Below are positions 17,865 through 27,501 of a stretch of DNA of 64,000 nucleotides, one piece after another. The stretch comes from Microbacterium sp. ET2 (lineage in GTDB: Bacteria; Actinomycetota; Actinomycetes; Actinomycetales; Microbacteriaceae): the NCBI RefSeq assembly GCF_030347395.1, contig NZ_CP128170.1, forward strand, positions 2,170,001 through 2,234,000, written 5' to 3'. Both the position numbers and the translations under genes were made by a program. The notes beneath the pieces are model-generated. The model made no database searches. It was not told where the DNA came from and saw only the letters and a program-made list of their open reading frames with translations. Numbering within the stretch: position 1 is the first letter of the stretch; every line of letters starts with the position of its first letter.

Positions 17865-18646
17865 CCCGCCCCGTGCTCACCCTCACCGATGCCGGCGGCC
17901 CGGCAGGCGCCCCGCTCGTGGTGCTCGGCAACTCGCTCGGCACCTCGACGATCCTGTGGGAGCAGGTCGTTCCGGCCCTTCGGGACCGGTTCCGGGTACG
18001 CGCGTTCGACCTCCCCGGTCACGGTGTGTCCCCGGCGGCGACCGACGCGTTCTCCGTCGCCGATCTCGCCGACGCCCTCGCCGAGGAGATCGCGGAACCG
18101 TTCCACTACGTGGGCGTGTCGCTCGGGGGCGCCGTCGGGTTGGAGCTGGCCCTGCGGCATCCGTCCCTCGTCCGCTCCGCAACGGTCATCGCCTCGGGTG
18201 CCAGGATCGGCACGGCCGAGGGATGGCAGGAGCGTGCCGCACAGGTGCGGCAGCAGTCGACGTCGTCGCTCATCATCGCCTCGGCGGGACGATGGTTCGC
18301 CCCCGACACCATCGCCGAGAAACCCGACCTGACCGGGCGGCTCCTGCATTCCCTGCGCGACGCCGACGCCGAGAGTTACGCCCGCTGCTGCGAAGCGCTC
18401 GCCGCCCACGACGTGCGCGACCGTTTGGGAGAGATCACCGTTCCCGTGCTGGCGGTGTGGGGCGGACACGACCAGGTCACCCCCGAGAGCTTCGCCCGCG
18501 AGATCGCCGACGGCGTCGCGCGAGGCCGCGCCACCGGCATCCCGACCGCCGCCCACCTGCCGCCCGCGGACGACCCGACCGCCACGGCGGCCGTGGTCGC
18601 CGAGTTCATCAGCGAGATCGAGAGGACATCGGATGACCCGGCCTGA
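17861..18646 (+). CDS. pcaD: 3-oxoadipate enol-lactonase
   Basis: Alpha/beta-hydrolase of 261 residues that opens beta-ketoadipate enol-lactone. The nucleophile elbow GVSLGG (Ser87), oxyanion-side LGNSLGTSTILWE, acid Asp in WGGHDQVTP and His in TAAHLPP form a complete triad. Start ATG overlaps the pcaB stop; the 3' end overlaps pcaC by 14 bp. Here PcaD and PcaC are separate proteins, unlike the PcaL fusion of some actinobacteria. Confidence 0.93.
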   Translation: MTRPVLTLTDAGGPAGAPLVVLGNSLGTSTILWEQVVPALRDRFRVRAFDLPGHGVSPAATDAFSVADLADALAEEIAEPFHYVGVSLGGAVGLELALRHPSLVRSATVIASGARIGTAEGWQERAAQVRQQSTSSLIIASAGRWFAPDTIAEKPDLTGRLLHSLRDADAESYARCCEALAAHDVRDRLGEITVPVLAVWGGHDQVTPESFAREIADGVARGRATGIPTAAHLPPADDPTATAAVVAEFISEIERTSDDPA

Positions 18647-19034
18647 CGGCGAAGGACTGACCGACCAGGAGCGATACGACCAGGGCATGTCGGTGCGCCG
18701 CGAGGTGCTCTCACACGCCCACGTCGACCGCGCGATCGCGGGGACGACTCCGCTGACGGCGGACTTCCAGGACTTCATCACCCGCGTCGCCTGGGGGGAC
18801 GTGTGGTCGCGCCCGGGGCTCGATCGCCGCGCCCGCTCGGTGGCCGTGCTGACCGCTCTCATCGCGCTCGGCCATCACGAGGAGCTGGCGATGCACCTGC
18901 GGGCCGCGCTTCGCAATGGCCTCACCGTCGACGAGGTGCGCGAGGTCATCCTGCAGTCGGCGGTGTACTGCGGGGTGCCCGCCGCCAACACGGCGTTCCG
19001 CATCGCTGCGGAGGTCTACGCCGACGGGCCATGA
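18633..19034 (+). CDS. pcaC: 4-carboxymuconolactone decarboxylase
   Basis: A 133-residue all-helical CMD/AhpD-family protein decarboxylating 4-carboxymuconolactone to the enol-lactone. The conserved block LIALGHHEELAMHLRAALRNGLT followed by VREVILQSAVYCGVPAANTAF is typical. It is translationally coupled to pcaD and completes the five-gene protocatechuate operon; the next gene, a thioesterase, starts 8 bp downstream. Confidence 0.93.
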   Translation: MTRPDGEGLTDQERYDQGMSVRREVLSHAHVDRAIAGTTPLTADFQDFITRVAWGDVWSRPGLDRRARSVAVLTALIALGHHEELAMHLRAALRNGLTVDEVREVILQSAVYCGVPAANTAFRIAAEVYADGP

Positions 19035-19041
19035 TGTCAGC

Positions 19042-20035
19042 ATGAGCGCTGAGCCGCCCGTGACGGATGCCGCCGCCCCCGCCGATCGCGTGACGATGCG
19101 CTTTCTCGCGCTTCCGCACGACGCCGCCGCCGGCGGCCTCTCCGTCGCTGCGGGAAGCGTGATGGAGTGGATCGACCAGGCCGGGTATGCCTGCGCGGTC
19201 GGCTGGAGCGGGCGGTACTGCGTCACGGCGTACGTCGGGAACGTGCAGCACACGCGGCCGATCGCACCCGGGTCTCTCGTGGCGGTCCACGCGCGGGTCG
19301 TGCACACGGGCCGGTCGAGCGTGCACGTCGCCGTGACCGTCGAGGCCGCCGACATCCGCTCCCGCCGATACGAGCCGGCGACCACCTGCATGCTCGTCTT
19401 CGTCGCCGTCGATGACGATCGCCGGCCCGCGTCCGTGCCCGAGTGGACGCCGCGCACCGACGCCGACCGCGCACTCGGGGCGATCGCGACGTCGCGTATC
19501 GCCGCGCGCGACACCATCAAGAAGGCCATGCTCTCCCAGGTCTACACCGACGACACCGCGGCACCCCGGTCGCAGATGCGCTTCCTCGCCCCGCCGAGCG
19601 CGGTGAACTTCGGCGGCGCCGCGCACGGCGGCACGGTGATGGGCTGGATCGACGAGGCCGCCTTCGCGTGCGCAGCCGCGTGGTCGTCCGACAAGGCCGT
19701 GGCGGTGTACTCCGGGGGAATCCATTTCCTCGCGCCGGTGCGGATCGGTCACGTCGTCGAGCCTCGACGCCCGCCTGATCTACACCGGGCCCCGCAGCAT
19801 GCACATCGTCGTGCGGGTGCTCTCCGCCGACCCCCGGATGCCCGCCGAGACGACCCTCACCACGCAGTGCATCATGGTCTTCGTCGATCCCGGCCAGGAC
19901 GGCCGTGCCCGCGCCGTTCCACGCTGGGAGCCCGAGCTCGCTGAGGACGTGCGGCTCGTGAGGCATGCGGTCGAGCTCATTCACGAGCGGGAGCGGATCG
20001 TGCCGATCCCCGCCGAGCTGACCCTCCAGGACTGA
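19042..20035 (+). pseudogene. Acyl-CoA thioesterase with two hot-dog domains, frameshifted as sequenced
   Basis: Cytoplasmic thioesterase of the BFIT/ACOT type, expected to hydrolyse acyl-CoA to acid and CoA. Two tandem hot-dog domains are visible: residues ~15-140 (MEWIDQAGYACAVGWSG) and ~175-310 (GGTVMGWIDEAAFACAAAW). The second is split: one frame ends at RIGHVVE, the other resumes LDARLIYTGPRSMHIVVRVL. At 19759-19765 the sequence reads GAGCCTC; deleting one C gives GAGCTC and a continuous 330-residue protein. It follows pcaC by 8 bp and may relieve CoA sequestration during aromatic catabolism. Probably intact in reality. Confidence 0.82.
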
Positions 20036-20230
20036 ATCCCGCCGCGTCGCCCCCCACCGCTCGCCTGTCGCGATCGGCGATCCCGCACCGCGCATCGTGC
20101 CCACCGAAGCACGGTCACGGTCATTCGCCTGTCGCGAACGGTGCACGGGGGAGCCGTTCGGGCCAGGTGAACGATGGCGTCTTCGAGAGGGGTCGCGGTA
20201 GGGGCGGCCCCGGCGTACGATAGGTCCGTC

Positions 20231-20250
20231 ATACGTACACGTGTACGTAT
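20231..20250 (+). promoter_or_regulatory. Perfect 20-bp palindrome upstream of pcaIJF, probable operator
   Basis: ATACGTACACGTGTACGTAT is a perfect inverted repeat of two 10-bp arms without spacer, 33 bp before the pcaI GTG. A -10-like TACGAT (20216-20221) lies just upstream, so the palindrome would cover the transcription start, a typical repressor position. Candidate binders are the IclR proteins of this region or an unlinked TetR-type regulator. Confidence 0.65.
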
Positions 20251-20282
20251 CGCGAACACTTGCGGAGAAGGCAGGAGCCGGT

Positions 20283-21011
20283 GTGATCGACAAAACCGTG
20301 GCGGGCGTCGCAGACGCCGTCGCCGACATCCCCGACGGGGCGACCATCATGATCGGCGGGTTCGGCCGCGCCGGTCAGCCGGTCGAGCTCATCGACGCCC
20401 TCATCGCGCAGGGCGCGAAGGACCTGACGATCGTCAACAACAACGCCGGGAACGGCGATGTGGGGCTCGCAGCCCTCCTCGCCAAGAGGCGGGTGCGCAA
20501 GATCATCTGCTCGTTTCCGCGCCAGAGCGACTCGTGGGTGTTCGACGGACTGTACCGCGACGGCGACATCGAGCTCGAGCTCGTGCCGCAGGGGAACCTC
20601 GCCGAACGCATCCGCGCCGCCGGCGCCGGGATCGGCGCCTTCTTCTCACCGACCGGGGTGGGCACCGAGCTCGCCGAGGGCAAGGAGGCCCGCGAGATCG
20701 ACGGTCGCACCTACGTGCTGGAGTACCCGATCAAGGCTGACGTCGCGCTGATCAGCGCGCTCACGGGCGACCGGTGGGGCAACCTCGTCTTCCGCGAGAC
20801 GGCCCGCAACTTCGGCCCGATCATGGCCACAGCGGCGACCCGCACGATCGCGCAGGTCGACCAGATCGTCCCGCTCGGAAGCCTCGATCCCGAGGCTGTG
20901 GTGACCCCCGGAATCTTCGTCGACCGCGTCGTCGCGGTCGGCGAGCGCCCCTGGCTGAAAGACGGCGCCTTCGTGGGCGGCGTCGACCTGGAAGGACGGC
21001 CCGTCCGATGA
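20283..21011 (+). CDS. pcaI: 3-oxoadipate CoA-transferase subunit A
   Basis: Alpha subunit (242 residues) of succinyl-CoA:3-oxoadipate CoA-transferase. Shows the family I signature DGATIMIGGFGRAGQPVELIDAL and the GxGxxG-type FFSPTGVGTELAEGKEAREIDG. The GTG at 20283 is preceded by AGGAG at five bases; the frame extends upstream but into the operator palindrome, so this start is preferred. Overlaps pcaJ by four bases (ATGA). Activates beta-ketoadipate for PcaF. Confidence 0.93.
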   Translation: MIDKTVAGVADAVADIPDGATIMIGGFGRAGQPVELIDALIAQGAKDLTIVNNNAGNGDVGLAALLAKRRVRKIICSFPRQSDSWVFDGLYRDGDIELELVPQGNLAERIRAAGAGIGAFFSPTGVGTELAEGKEAREIDGRTYVLEYPIKADVALISALTGDRWGNLVFRETARNFGPIMATAATRTIAQVDQIVPLGSLDPEAVVTPGIFVDRVVAVGERPWLKDGAFVGGVDLEGRPVR

Positions 21012-21658
21012 GCACCCGCATCTCGCGAGACGACCTCGCCCGCCGCATCGCCGCCGACATCCCCGAGGGCGCCTACGTCAACCTCGGCATCGGCGCCCCC
21101 ACCCTCGTGGCGAACTTCCTCCCCGCCGACCTCGAGATCATCCTCCACACCGAGAACGGGCTCCTGGGAATGGGGCCCGCGCCCGAGGCGGGCGCCGTGG
21201 ACCCCGACCTGATCAACGCCGGCAAGCAGGCCGTCACCGCCCTCCCGGGTGCGGCGTACTTCCATCACGCCGATTCCTTCGGCATGATGCGCGGCGGGCA
21301 CCTCGACGTCTGCGTGCTGGGGGCGTTCCAGGTCTCGGAGACCGGCGATCTGGCGAACTGGTCGACGGGGGCGCCCGGCGCGATCCCCGCCGTCGGCGGG
21401 GCGATGGATCTCGCCATCGGCGCGAAGGATGTCTACGTCATGACCGACCTGCTCACCAAGTCCGGGGAGTCCAAACTCGTCACGGCCTGCACGTATCCGC
21501 TCACCGGCGTGGGCTGCGTCACCCGTGTGTACACCGACCACGCGATCTTCGACGTGACCCCGGGGGGGTTCGCGGTACGGGAGGCGTTCGGCGACAACAC
21601 CGTCGCCTCACTCGAAGAACTCACCGGCCTCAGCCTGGCCCCGGCGGAAGGACACTGA
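21008..21658 (+). CDS. pcaJ: 3-oxoadipate CoA-transferase subunit B
   Basis: Beta subunit (216 residues) carrying the catalytic glutamate: Glu49 in ILHTENGLLGMGP, the thioester-forming residue of this family. Other markers are YVNLGIGAPTLVANF at the N-terminus and GGAMDLAIGAKDVYVM. Translationally coupled to pcaI and two bases from pcaF. Confidence 0.94.
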   Translation: MSTRISRDDLARRIAADIPEGAYVNLGIGAPTLVANFLPADLEIILHTENGLLGMGPAPEAGAVDPDLINAGKQAVTALPGAAYFHHADSFGMMRGGHLDVCVLGAFQVSETGDLANWSTGAPGAIPAVGGAMDLAIGAKDVYVMTDLLTKSGESKLVTACTYPLTGVGCVTRVYTDHAIFDVTPGGFAVREAFGDNTVASLEELTGLSLAPAEGH

Positions 21659-21660
21659 CC

Positions 21661-22831
21661 ATGCCCGCGACCTACATCTACGACGCGGTCCGCACCCCGT
21701 TCGGCCGCGCGGGCGGCGCGCTCTCGGGCGTGCGTCCCGACGACCTGGCCGCCGTGGCGATGAAGGCGGCCGTCGAGCGGACGGGCCTCGACCCCGCCCG
21801 CATCGACGACGTGATCTTCGGCGACGCCAACCAGGCCGGTGAGGACAACCGCAACGTCGCGCGGTTCGGCGCCCTCCTCGCGGGGTTCCCCACCACGGTG
21901 CCGGGTGTCACCGTCAACCGCCTCTGCGGCTCGAGCATGGAGGCCGTCATCCAGGGCTCCCGCGCGATCGAGTCCGGCGATGCCGACGTCATCCTGGCCG
22001 GGGGCGTGGAGTCGATGAGCCGCGCGCCGTTCGTGGTGGAGAAGTCGCCGAAGCCGTGGCCGGCCACCGGCAACCAGACGATGTGGAACACCTCGATCGG
22101 CTGGCGCATGACGAACAAGGCGCTGCCGAAGGAGTGGACGATCTCCAACGGCGAGTCCGCCGAGAAGCTCGCCTCGATCTACGGGATCTCCCGAGAAGAA
22201 CAGGATGCCTTCGCGCTGCGCAGCCACGAACGTGCCGCCCGGGCCTGGGCGGACGGCGTCTTCGACGGAGAGATCACCCAGGTCCCCGGCGCCGAGCTCA
22301 CCCGCGACGAGGGCATCCGCGCCGACACGACCCTCGACAAGCTCGCGGGTCTGCGCGCGCTCTTCGCCGCCGACGGCACGGTCACCGCCGGCAACTCGTC
22401 GTCGATCAACGACGGCGCCGCAGCCATCGTCCTGGGCGCCGAGGGGGCGCTGGACGCCGAGCCGCTGGCGCGGATCACCGGCCGCGCCGCCTTCGGCAAC
22501 GACCCCGACGTGTTCGGCGTCGCCCCGGTCGAGGCCGCCCATCGGGCCCTCGCCCGCGCCGGCCGGACGTGGGCCGATGTCGACGTCATGGAGCCTCAAC
22601 GAGGCGTTCGCGTCGCAGAGCCTCGCGTGCCTGAAGCTGTGGACCGAGCTCGACCCCGAGAAGGCGAACGTGCACGGCGGTGCGATCGCGATCGGGCACC
22701 CGCTGGGCGCCTCGGGTGCCCGCGTCATCGGCCGCGCAGCGCACGAGCTCGCCCGTCGCGGCTCGGGTGTCGCGGTGGCCGCACTCTGCATCGGCGTCGG
22801 TCAGGGGCTCGCGGTGGTCCTCGAGCGGTGA
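21661..22831 (+). pseudogene. pcaF: Beta-ketoadipyl-CoA thiolase, frameshifted as sequenced
   Basis: Thiolase cleaving 3-oxoadipyl-CoA to succinyl-CoA and acetyl-CoA, about 389 residues when repaired. The acyl-accepting Cys89 lies in VNRLCGSSMEAV; the C-terminal catalytic His and Cys are in [14 protein letters not shown] and [10 protein letters not shown]. One frame ends at DVDVME and the next resumes [16 protein letters not shown], the conserved thiolase NEAFA motif. GAGCCTC at 22591-22597 should read GAGCTC (E-L). All catalytic residues are conserved, so the enzyme is most likely functional and the indel an artefact. Stop overlaps the GTG start of the next IclR gene. Confidence 0.9.
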
Positions 22832-23607
22832 GCGGCGAAGGACCCGAGCCCTCGAGCGAGTTCGTTCAGTCGCTGGCGCGCGGACTCGGCGTCATCCGCG
22901 CCTTCGACGCGGAGCACCCGTCGCTCACCCTCAGCGACGTCGCGCGCCGCACCGATCTGACCCGCGCCGCGGCGCGACGGTTCCTGCACACGCTGCAGAC
23001 GCTTGGATACGTCCGCAGCGACGGTCGTGCCTTCGCACTGACGCCGAAGGTGCTCGAGCTCGGGTTCAGCTACCTGTCGGCGCTGTCGCTGCCCGAGGTC
23101 GTGCAGCCGCACCTCGAGGCGCTCTCGCGCGAGGTCGACGAGAGCGTCTCGGCGGCCGTCCTCGCCGGCGCGGAGGTCGTGTACGTCGCCCGCGTGCCCA
23201 CGCGTCGCATCATGAGCGTCCGCATCACGATCGGCACGAGGTTCCCCGCCTACGCCACGTCGATGGGACGGGTGCTGCTGGCCGCCCTGCCGGAGGCGGC
23301 GGTCGCCGGCATCCTCTCCCTCCTTCCGCCCGCGCACCTCACCGACCGCACCCTCACCGATCCCGAGGCGCTCGCCGCCGAGCTCGCGCGCGTGCGCACG
23401 CAGGGGTGGTCGCTCGTCGACGGCGAGCTGGAGCCGGGCCTCCGCTCGGTCGCCGCACCGGTCCGCGACCGCACCGGCTCGGTGGTGGCCGCCGTGAACA
23501 TCTCCACCAGCGCGACGCGCGACACCGTCGACCGGGTGCGCGAGACCTATCTCCCCGCGCTCCTGGCGGCCACTCGGGCGATCGAGGCGGATCTGCGGCT
23601 GGTGTAG
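22828..23607 (+). CDS. IclR-family regulator, PcaR/PcaU-like
   Basis: A 259-residue IclR protein with GTG start overlapping the pcaF stop. It has an N-terminal stretch [20 protein letters not shown], a winged helix ([29 protein letters not shown]) and the effector domain (ISVR-type [28 protein letters not shown]). The FVQSLxRGLxVI start and the RMSVx...GTR effector motif match the PcaR/PcaU/CatR subgroup, which uses beta-ketoadipate or protocatechuate as effector. Being the last gene of pcaIJF it probably regulates this operon, possibly at the 20-bp palindrome. Confidence 0.88.
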   Translation: MSGEGPEPSSEFVQSLARGLGVIRAFDAEHPSLTLSDVARRTDLTRAAARRFLHTLQTLGYVRSDGRAFALTPKVLELGFSYLSALSLPEVVQPHLEALSREVDESVSAAVLAGAEVVYVARVPTRRIMSVRITIGTRFPAYATSMGRVLLAALPEAAVAGILSLLPPAHLTDRTLTDPEALAAELARVRTQGWSLVDGELEPGLRSVAAPVRDRTGSVVAAVNISTSATRDTVDRVRETYLPALLAATRAIEADLRLV

Positions 23608-23618
23608 CGGGGCTGAGG

Positions 23619-23651
23619 CGTTTCGTCTCGCTGCGCTCGCTCGACGACCGG
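23619..23651 (+). repeat. CGTTTCGTCTCGCTGCGCTCG-type intergenic element with weak dyad symmetry
   Basis: This spacer after the IclR stop contains TCGTC...GACGA flanking a GC-rich core and can fold into a hairpin. From memory, closely similar sequences recur between genes in Microbacteriaceae; only one copy is seen here. It may serve as a terminator for the pcaIJF operon. Confidence 0.35.
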
Positions 23652-23685
23652 CAGCATCGGCCACCTCAATGCGGATATCGATCCT

Positions 23686-23719
23686 TCTTATGCGCGAAAA
23701 TGACAGATCGGTCTAGCCT
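23686..23719 (+). promoter_or_regulatory. Promoter region of the fused CGD gene, with variant GCTTNNGTCGAAA-type motif
   Basis: TCTTATGCGCGAAA (23686-23699) is a variant, one base longer, of the motif shared by island promoters; a -10-like TAGCCT follows at 23714-23719, about 70 bp before the ATG at 23791. Operator function is inferred from recurrence. Confidence 0.45.
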
Positions 23720-23790
23720 GGGGGTGGGCCTGTCGAGGCCCCGTGCCGGCGTCGCCGCCGTGCCGGACCATCCCGACGAAGTGAGCATCG

Positions 23791-25092
23791 ATGCTTCTCG
23801 AACGAGACATCCTCCAATCCATCGGCTTCCGCAACGTCCGTGAGGGCGACCGCGTGACCGGCTTCCAGATCCGCCTGCGCATGCCGTCGTATCGCGGCAT
23901 GGCGGCCTCGCTCATCGACGGGGTCGCGGTGCGCGTCGGCGACCTCCTCGATGTCGGTCCCGACGTTCCACGCTGGACGCTGCAGGGCCGCACGTACACC
24001 CTCCAGGAGTTGTGGGACTCCGAGGGTGTGCGGTGGCCGCTGGAGGATGCCGCGGTGATCACCGTTCCCTTCGACGGCGGCCTCCCGGAGGGCACCCACG
24101 AGGTGTCGATCGAGCTGCGGCTGCGGATGTCGTACATCCCCGTCGAGCATCAGCCGTCGACATACCGCGAGACGCGGCACATCACCCTGAGCTCCGACCT
24201 CGACGGCGGGCCCTTCAAGTACGGCGTCTCGCTGTACAGCTTCATGCACGACTTCGGCACGGTGCTCGACCTCGAGTCGGCGCTCGCACACGTCGCCGAC
24301 GTCGGCGCCACCGGGGTCGAGATCCTCGGGGAGGGGCACATCGCGGGCTACCCCGAGCCGTCGACCGCCTGGATCGACACGTGGTTCACGCTGCTGGAGA
24401 AGTACCGGCTCGAGCCGACGAACTACGGCTCGTGGATCGACACGCGCCTGCACTCCAGCGGCGCGAACGCGCGCGACCTCACCGCCGCTGAAGGAGCAGC
24501 GATGCTCCAACGCGACCTGCGGCTCGCCCGTCGCCTGGGATTCGGGTTCGTCCGTCCCAAGATCGGTGTGATCTCCAGCGACCTCGTGCCTCACCCGACG
24601 TGGACGGAGGCCGTGGAGCGGAGCCTCGACCTCGCCGCCGAGCTCGACGTGATCATCTGCCCCGAGATCCACTCGCCGACCCCCATCAAGCACGAGGTGG
24701 TCGACGACTACATCGGGCTCATCCAGCGCACCGGCACGAAGCATTTCGGTCTGCTGCTGGACACCGGCATCTTCCAGGACCGGCCGATTCCGCTCCGCCC
24801 CGGGGAGCTTCCGGGTCAGCGCCCGGCCTTCCTCGACGGCATCGGGGTCGACCCGGCCGACATCGCCGACATCGCCGAGTACGTCGTGTTCATCCAGGCG
24901 AAGTTCCACGACATCGACGAGGACCAGGTCGATCAGCAGATCCCGTGGGAGCCGGTGCTCCGTGCTCTGAAGGACGCGGGGTACTCCGGCTACCTCTCCA
25001 GCGAGTACGAGGGCGATCGCGCGCCGTGGCGCGCGATCGAGCAGGTGCGAAGGCAGCACAGCCTCATCCGCCGCATCGCCTCCGGCCTCTGA
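23791..25092 (+). CDS. Fused C-glycoside deglycosidase-like protein (beta domain + alpha TIM barrel)
   Basis: A 433-residue protein joining two parts that are usually separate subunits. Residues ~1-135 resemble the small DUF6379 / CGD beta subunit (MPSYRGMAASLIDGVAVRVG, then a beta-rich stretch); residues ~140-430 are a sugar-isomerase-like TIM barrel (FKYGVSLYSF) with acidic/His metal-site landmarks in ICPEIHSP, FGLLLDTG, VVFIQAKFHDI and YLSSEYEG. Characterised CGD pairs (DgpB-DgpC, CarB-CarC) cleave the C-C or O bond of 3-keto-glycosides by metal-assisted beta-elimination. This is family-level inference; the natural substrate is unknown. Followed after 13 bp by a second fusion gene. Confidence 0.75.
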   Translation: MLLERDILQSIGFRNVREGDRVTGFQIRLRMPSYRGMAASLIDGVAVRVGDLLDVGPDVPRWTLQGRTYTLQELWDSEGVRWPLEDAAVITVPFDGGLPEGTHEVSIELRLRMSYIPVEHQPSTYRETRHITLSSDLDGGPFKYGVSLYSFMHDFGTVLDLESALAHVADVGATGVEILGEGHIAGYPEPSTAWIDTWFTLLEKYRLEPTNYGSWIDTRLHSSGANARDLTAAEGAAMLQRDLRLARRLGFGFVRPKIGVISSDLVPHPTWTEAVERSLDLAAELDVIICPEIHSPTPIKHEVVDDYIGLIQRTGTKHFGLLLDTGIFQDRPIPLRPGELPGQRPAFLDGIGVDPADIADIAEYVVFIQAKFHDIDEDQVDQQIPWEPVLRALKDAGYSGYLSSEYEGDRAPWRAIEQVRRQHSLIRRIASGL

Positions 25093-25105
25093 CGAGGAGC
25101 AGCCC

Positions 25106-26591
25106 ATGCCCAATGGACTCATCGCCGACGACAGCCTCCGCCCGCACCCCGAGGGCTTCGCGCTCGCGCTCACCCTCCCCTGGTACCGAAGCCTTTGGCT
25201 GTCGTCGGTCTCGACGCTCGCCGTCACCATCGACGGCGCGAAGGTCGCGGCATCCGATCTGTCCTTCGAGCTCGCCGGGCGCCGCTACGCGATCGACGAG
25301 CTGTCCGCGCAGAGCGAGACGCTGTGGTTCCTGCAGGCGCATCCCCTGCTCATCGTCCGCCGCGACGAGAAGGTCACCGTCGGCGACACCCACGCGGTGA
25401 CGGTTCACGGCGAGCTGCGGCTGCCCTACATGCAGATCGCGCCCGGGGACGAGGGCGGCCCGGGCCTGTACGTGCCCAATGTGGTGCATCAGACGCTCAC
25501 CCTCACGGCCACCGACGTCGACGCCGCGCCTCCCGCGCTCGTGCGCGATGTCGCACCGCCGCCGTCTGCGACCGACAGTGATCCGTTCCAGCTGGGGCTG
25601 ACCCTCTACTCCGCGAGCGCCGAATTCCGCGCTGGCTGGTACGACTTCGATGGCCTGCTCGACCGGGTCGCCGAGCTCGGCATCGGCCCCGGCATCGAGA
25701 TCGTCGCGTCGCAGATGGTACCCACCTACCCGGTCGTCTCGGATGACTTCGTCCGCACGTGGCGCGACGCCTTCGACCGGCACGGGTTCGCGGCGAGCCT
25801 CCTTCGGTGCCAACCTCGACATGGGCCGACGCCGCGATCGCGACATGACGCCCGACGAGGAGTTCGCGTTCTCGGTGGAGATGTTCCGCGGCGCGAAGAA
25901 GCTCGGGTTCCCTCTGGTGCGCATCCAATCGGCGAAGCCCGCGCTGCTGCGGCGGCTGCTTCCGGTGGCCGAGGAACTCCAGCTCACGCTCGCCTACGAG
26001 ATCCACGCGCCACTCGGTCCGAACGCGCCCGAGATCATGAAGGTGCGCGACACCTACGCCGAGCTCGATTCGCCCCTTCTCGGGTTCGTCGCCGATTTCT
26101 CCTCGACGATGCACGCGATGTCGCCGACGCTGCTGCGCGCGGTGCGGCGGGCGGGGCTCGACGACCCTGCCGTGGAAAGGCTGCAGGAGATCTGGGCCAC
26201 AGACGCGTCGATGCGCGATCGGCAGCAGGAGTTCATCGCCTATCTGCACGGCCGGGATTTCGATCCCGGGCGGCTCGGGGCCTTCGCCCACCTCGCTTTC
26301 AACATGCACGGCCACGTCGACCCGCGGGAGTGGGCCGACATCATGCCGCAGATCCTCCACGTGCACGCGAAGTTCTACGACATCGACGACAACGGGCAGG
26401 AGCCGGCGATCGACTATCCCGCCCACGTGCGGGTGTTCGTCGAGGGAGGCTACCGCGGCTTCTGGTCCAGCGAGTGGGAGGGTCACGCGTTCGCCGAGCT
26501 CGGCGAGGTCGACCCGCTCCTCCTCGTCCGGCGACAGCATGACCTCATCCGCTCGGCGATGCGGGCTGCGACGGAGCCGGCACGTGCCTGA
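25106..26591 (+). pseudogene. Second fused C-glycoside deglycosidase-like protein, frameshifted as sequenced
   Basis: Beta-domain plus alpha-TIM-barrel fusion of about 494 residues. The N-terminal ~155 residues carry the beta-subunit signature LPWYRSLWLSSVSTLAVTIDG and LRLPYMQIAPGDEGGPG; the barrel starts near FQLGLTLYSASAEF and shows YEIHAPLGPN, HVHAKFYDI and SSEWEG. The frame breaks in the barrel at 25795-25801 (GAGCCTC for GAGCTC): HGFAAS joins SFGANLDMGRRRDRDMTP, matching the paralogue at 42478 (GTNLDMGRRKDRDMTP). Here the hexamer is in a different codon phase (AGC TCC), so the anomaly is at DNA level. Its beta and alpha parts are closest to the split genes at 44310 and 42478. Confidence 0.75.
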
Positions 26592-27501
26592 GACAGACAC
26601 TGATTTTCGCTCCCTGCCCCTTACGGAGCTTCTGCGGCTGCTGCGTGAGGAGGGTGAGCCGTCCGACCCGCGCACCGACATCGACACCGCATCTCTGAAA
26701 CGCCGGTTCCCGAGGCTCGCCGAGGTGGCGATGCGCGACCTCTCGTTCGACGGTGGCGAGGGTCGTGCGGTCCCGGCGAGGGTGTATCGGGATGTCACGG
26801 CGCCGGCCTCGGGCCGGGCGCTCGTCTGGGTCCACGGCGGGGCCTTCATCGGCGGTCACCTCGACATGCCCGAGTCGCACTGGGTCGCGATGGAGCTCGC
26901 CGCACGCGGCACTCCTGTCCTCACGCTCGACTACGTCAAGTGCCTCGGTGCAACCCACTTCCCCGAGCCCTCCGACGACGTGCTGGCAGGATGGTGGTGC
27001 GCTGTCGCCCACGCCGAGGAGCTCTTCGGGCTCCCTGCATCCGCGGTTCTTCTTGGCGGCGCGAGCGCTGGCGGCAATCTGACCGCAGGGGTCACCGCCC
27101 GCCTGCGTGACGCAGGAGACGCCATGCCGGCGGGGCTCGTCCTCGTCTACCCTGTGGTTCATCCCAACGGGCCGGAGGCCACCGCCGAGGTCGACCCGTC
27201 CTCCCGCCACGGGGAAATGGTGCTGAATTTCGCGGGCACGATCGAGGTCCTCGCCGACCCGCATGCGTTCGCGGCGCTCGGTCCGGCGGCGGGCTTCCCG
27301 CCGACGCTGGTGTTGGTGTGCGAGCACGACGAGCTCCGCCCGTCAGGCGAGGCGTTCGCACGGCAGCTCGGCGATGCCGGCGTGCCCGTCTCGCTGCGGG
27401 TGGAGCCCGGCGCAGCGCACGGTCACATCAACGAGCCGTCCGACCCCACCGCCCTCCCCACCGTCAAGGCGATCGCGGACTGGATCGGAGGACTTCCGTG
27501 A
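26584..27501 (+). CDS. Alpha/beta-hydrolase, HSL/acetyl-esterase type
   Basis: A 305-residue esterase-like protein. Oxyanion-hole HGG motif in WVHGGAFIGGH, nucleophile in LLGGASAGGNLTAG (Ser), Asp in VCEHDELRPSGE and His in PGAAHGHINEP give a complete triad of the hormone-sensitive-lipase family. Such enzymes in sugar clusters remove acetyl or phenolic acyl groups. GTG start overlapping the stop of the fused CGD gene; its own stop overlaps the next glycoside hydrolase start. Sits in a five-gene plus-strand run 23791-30681, consistent with de-esterification of decorated plant glycosides. Confidence 0.82.
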   Translation: MPETDTDFRSLPLTELLRLLREEGEPSDPRTDIDTASLKRRFPRLAEVAMRDLSFDGGEGRAVPARVYRDVTAPASGRALVWVHGGAFIGGHLDMPESHWVAMELAARGTPVLTLDYVKCLGATHFPEPSDDVLAGWWCAVAHAEELFGLPASAVLLGGASAGGNLTAGVTARLRDAGDAMPAGLVLVYPVVHPNGPEATAEVDPSSRHGEMVLNFAGTIEVLADPHAFAALGPAAGFPPTLVLVCEHDELRPSGEAFARQLGDAGVPVSLRVEPGAAHGHINEPSDPTALPTVKAIADWIGGLP

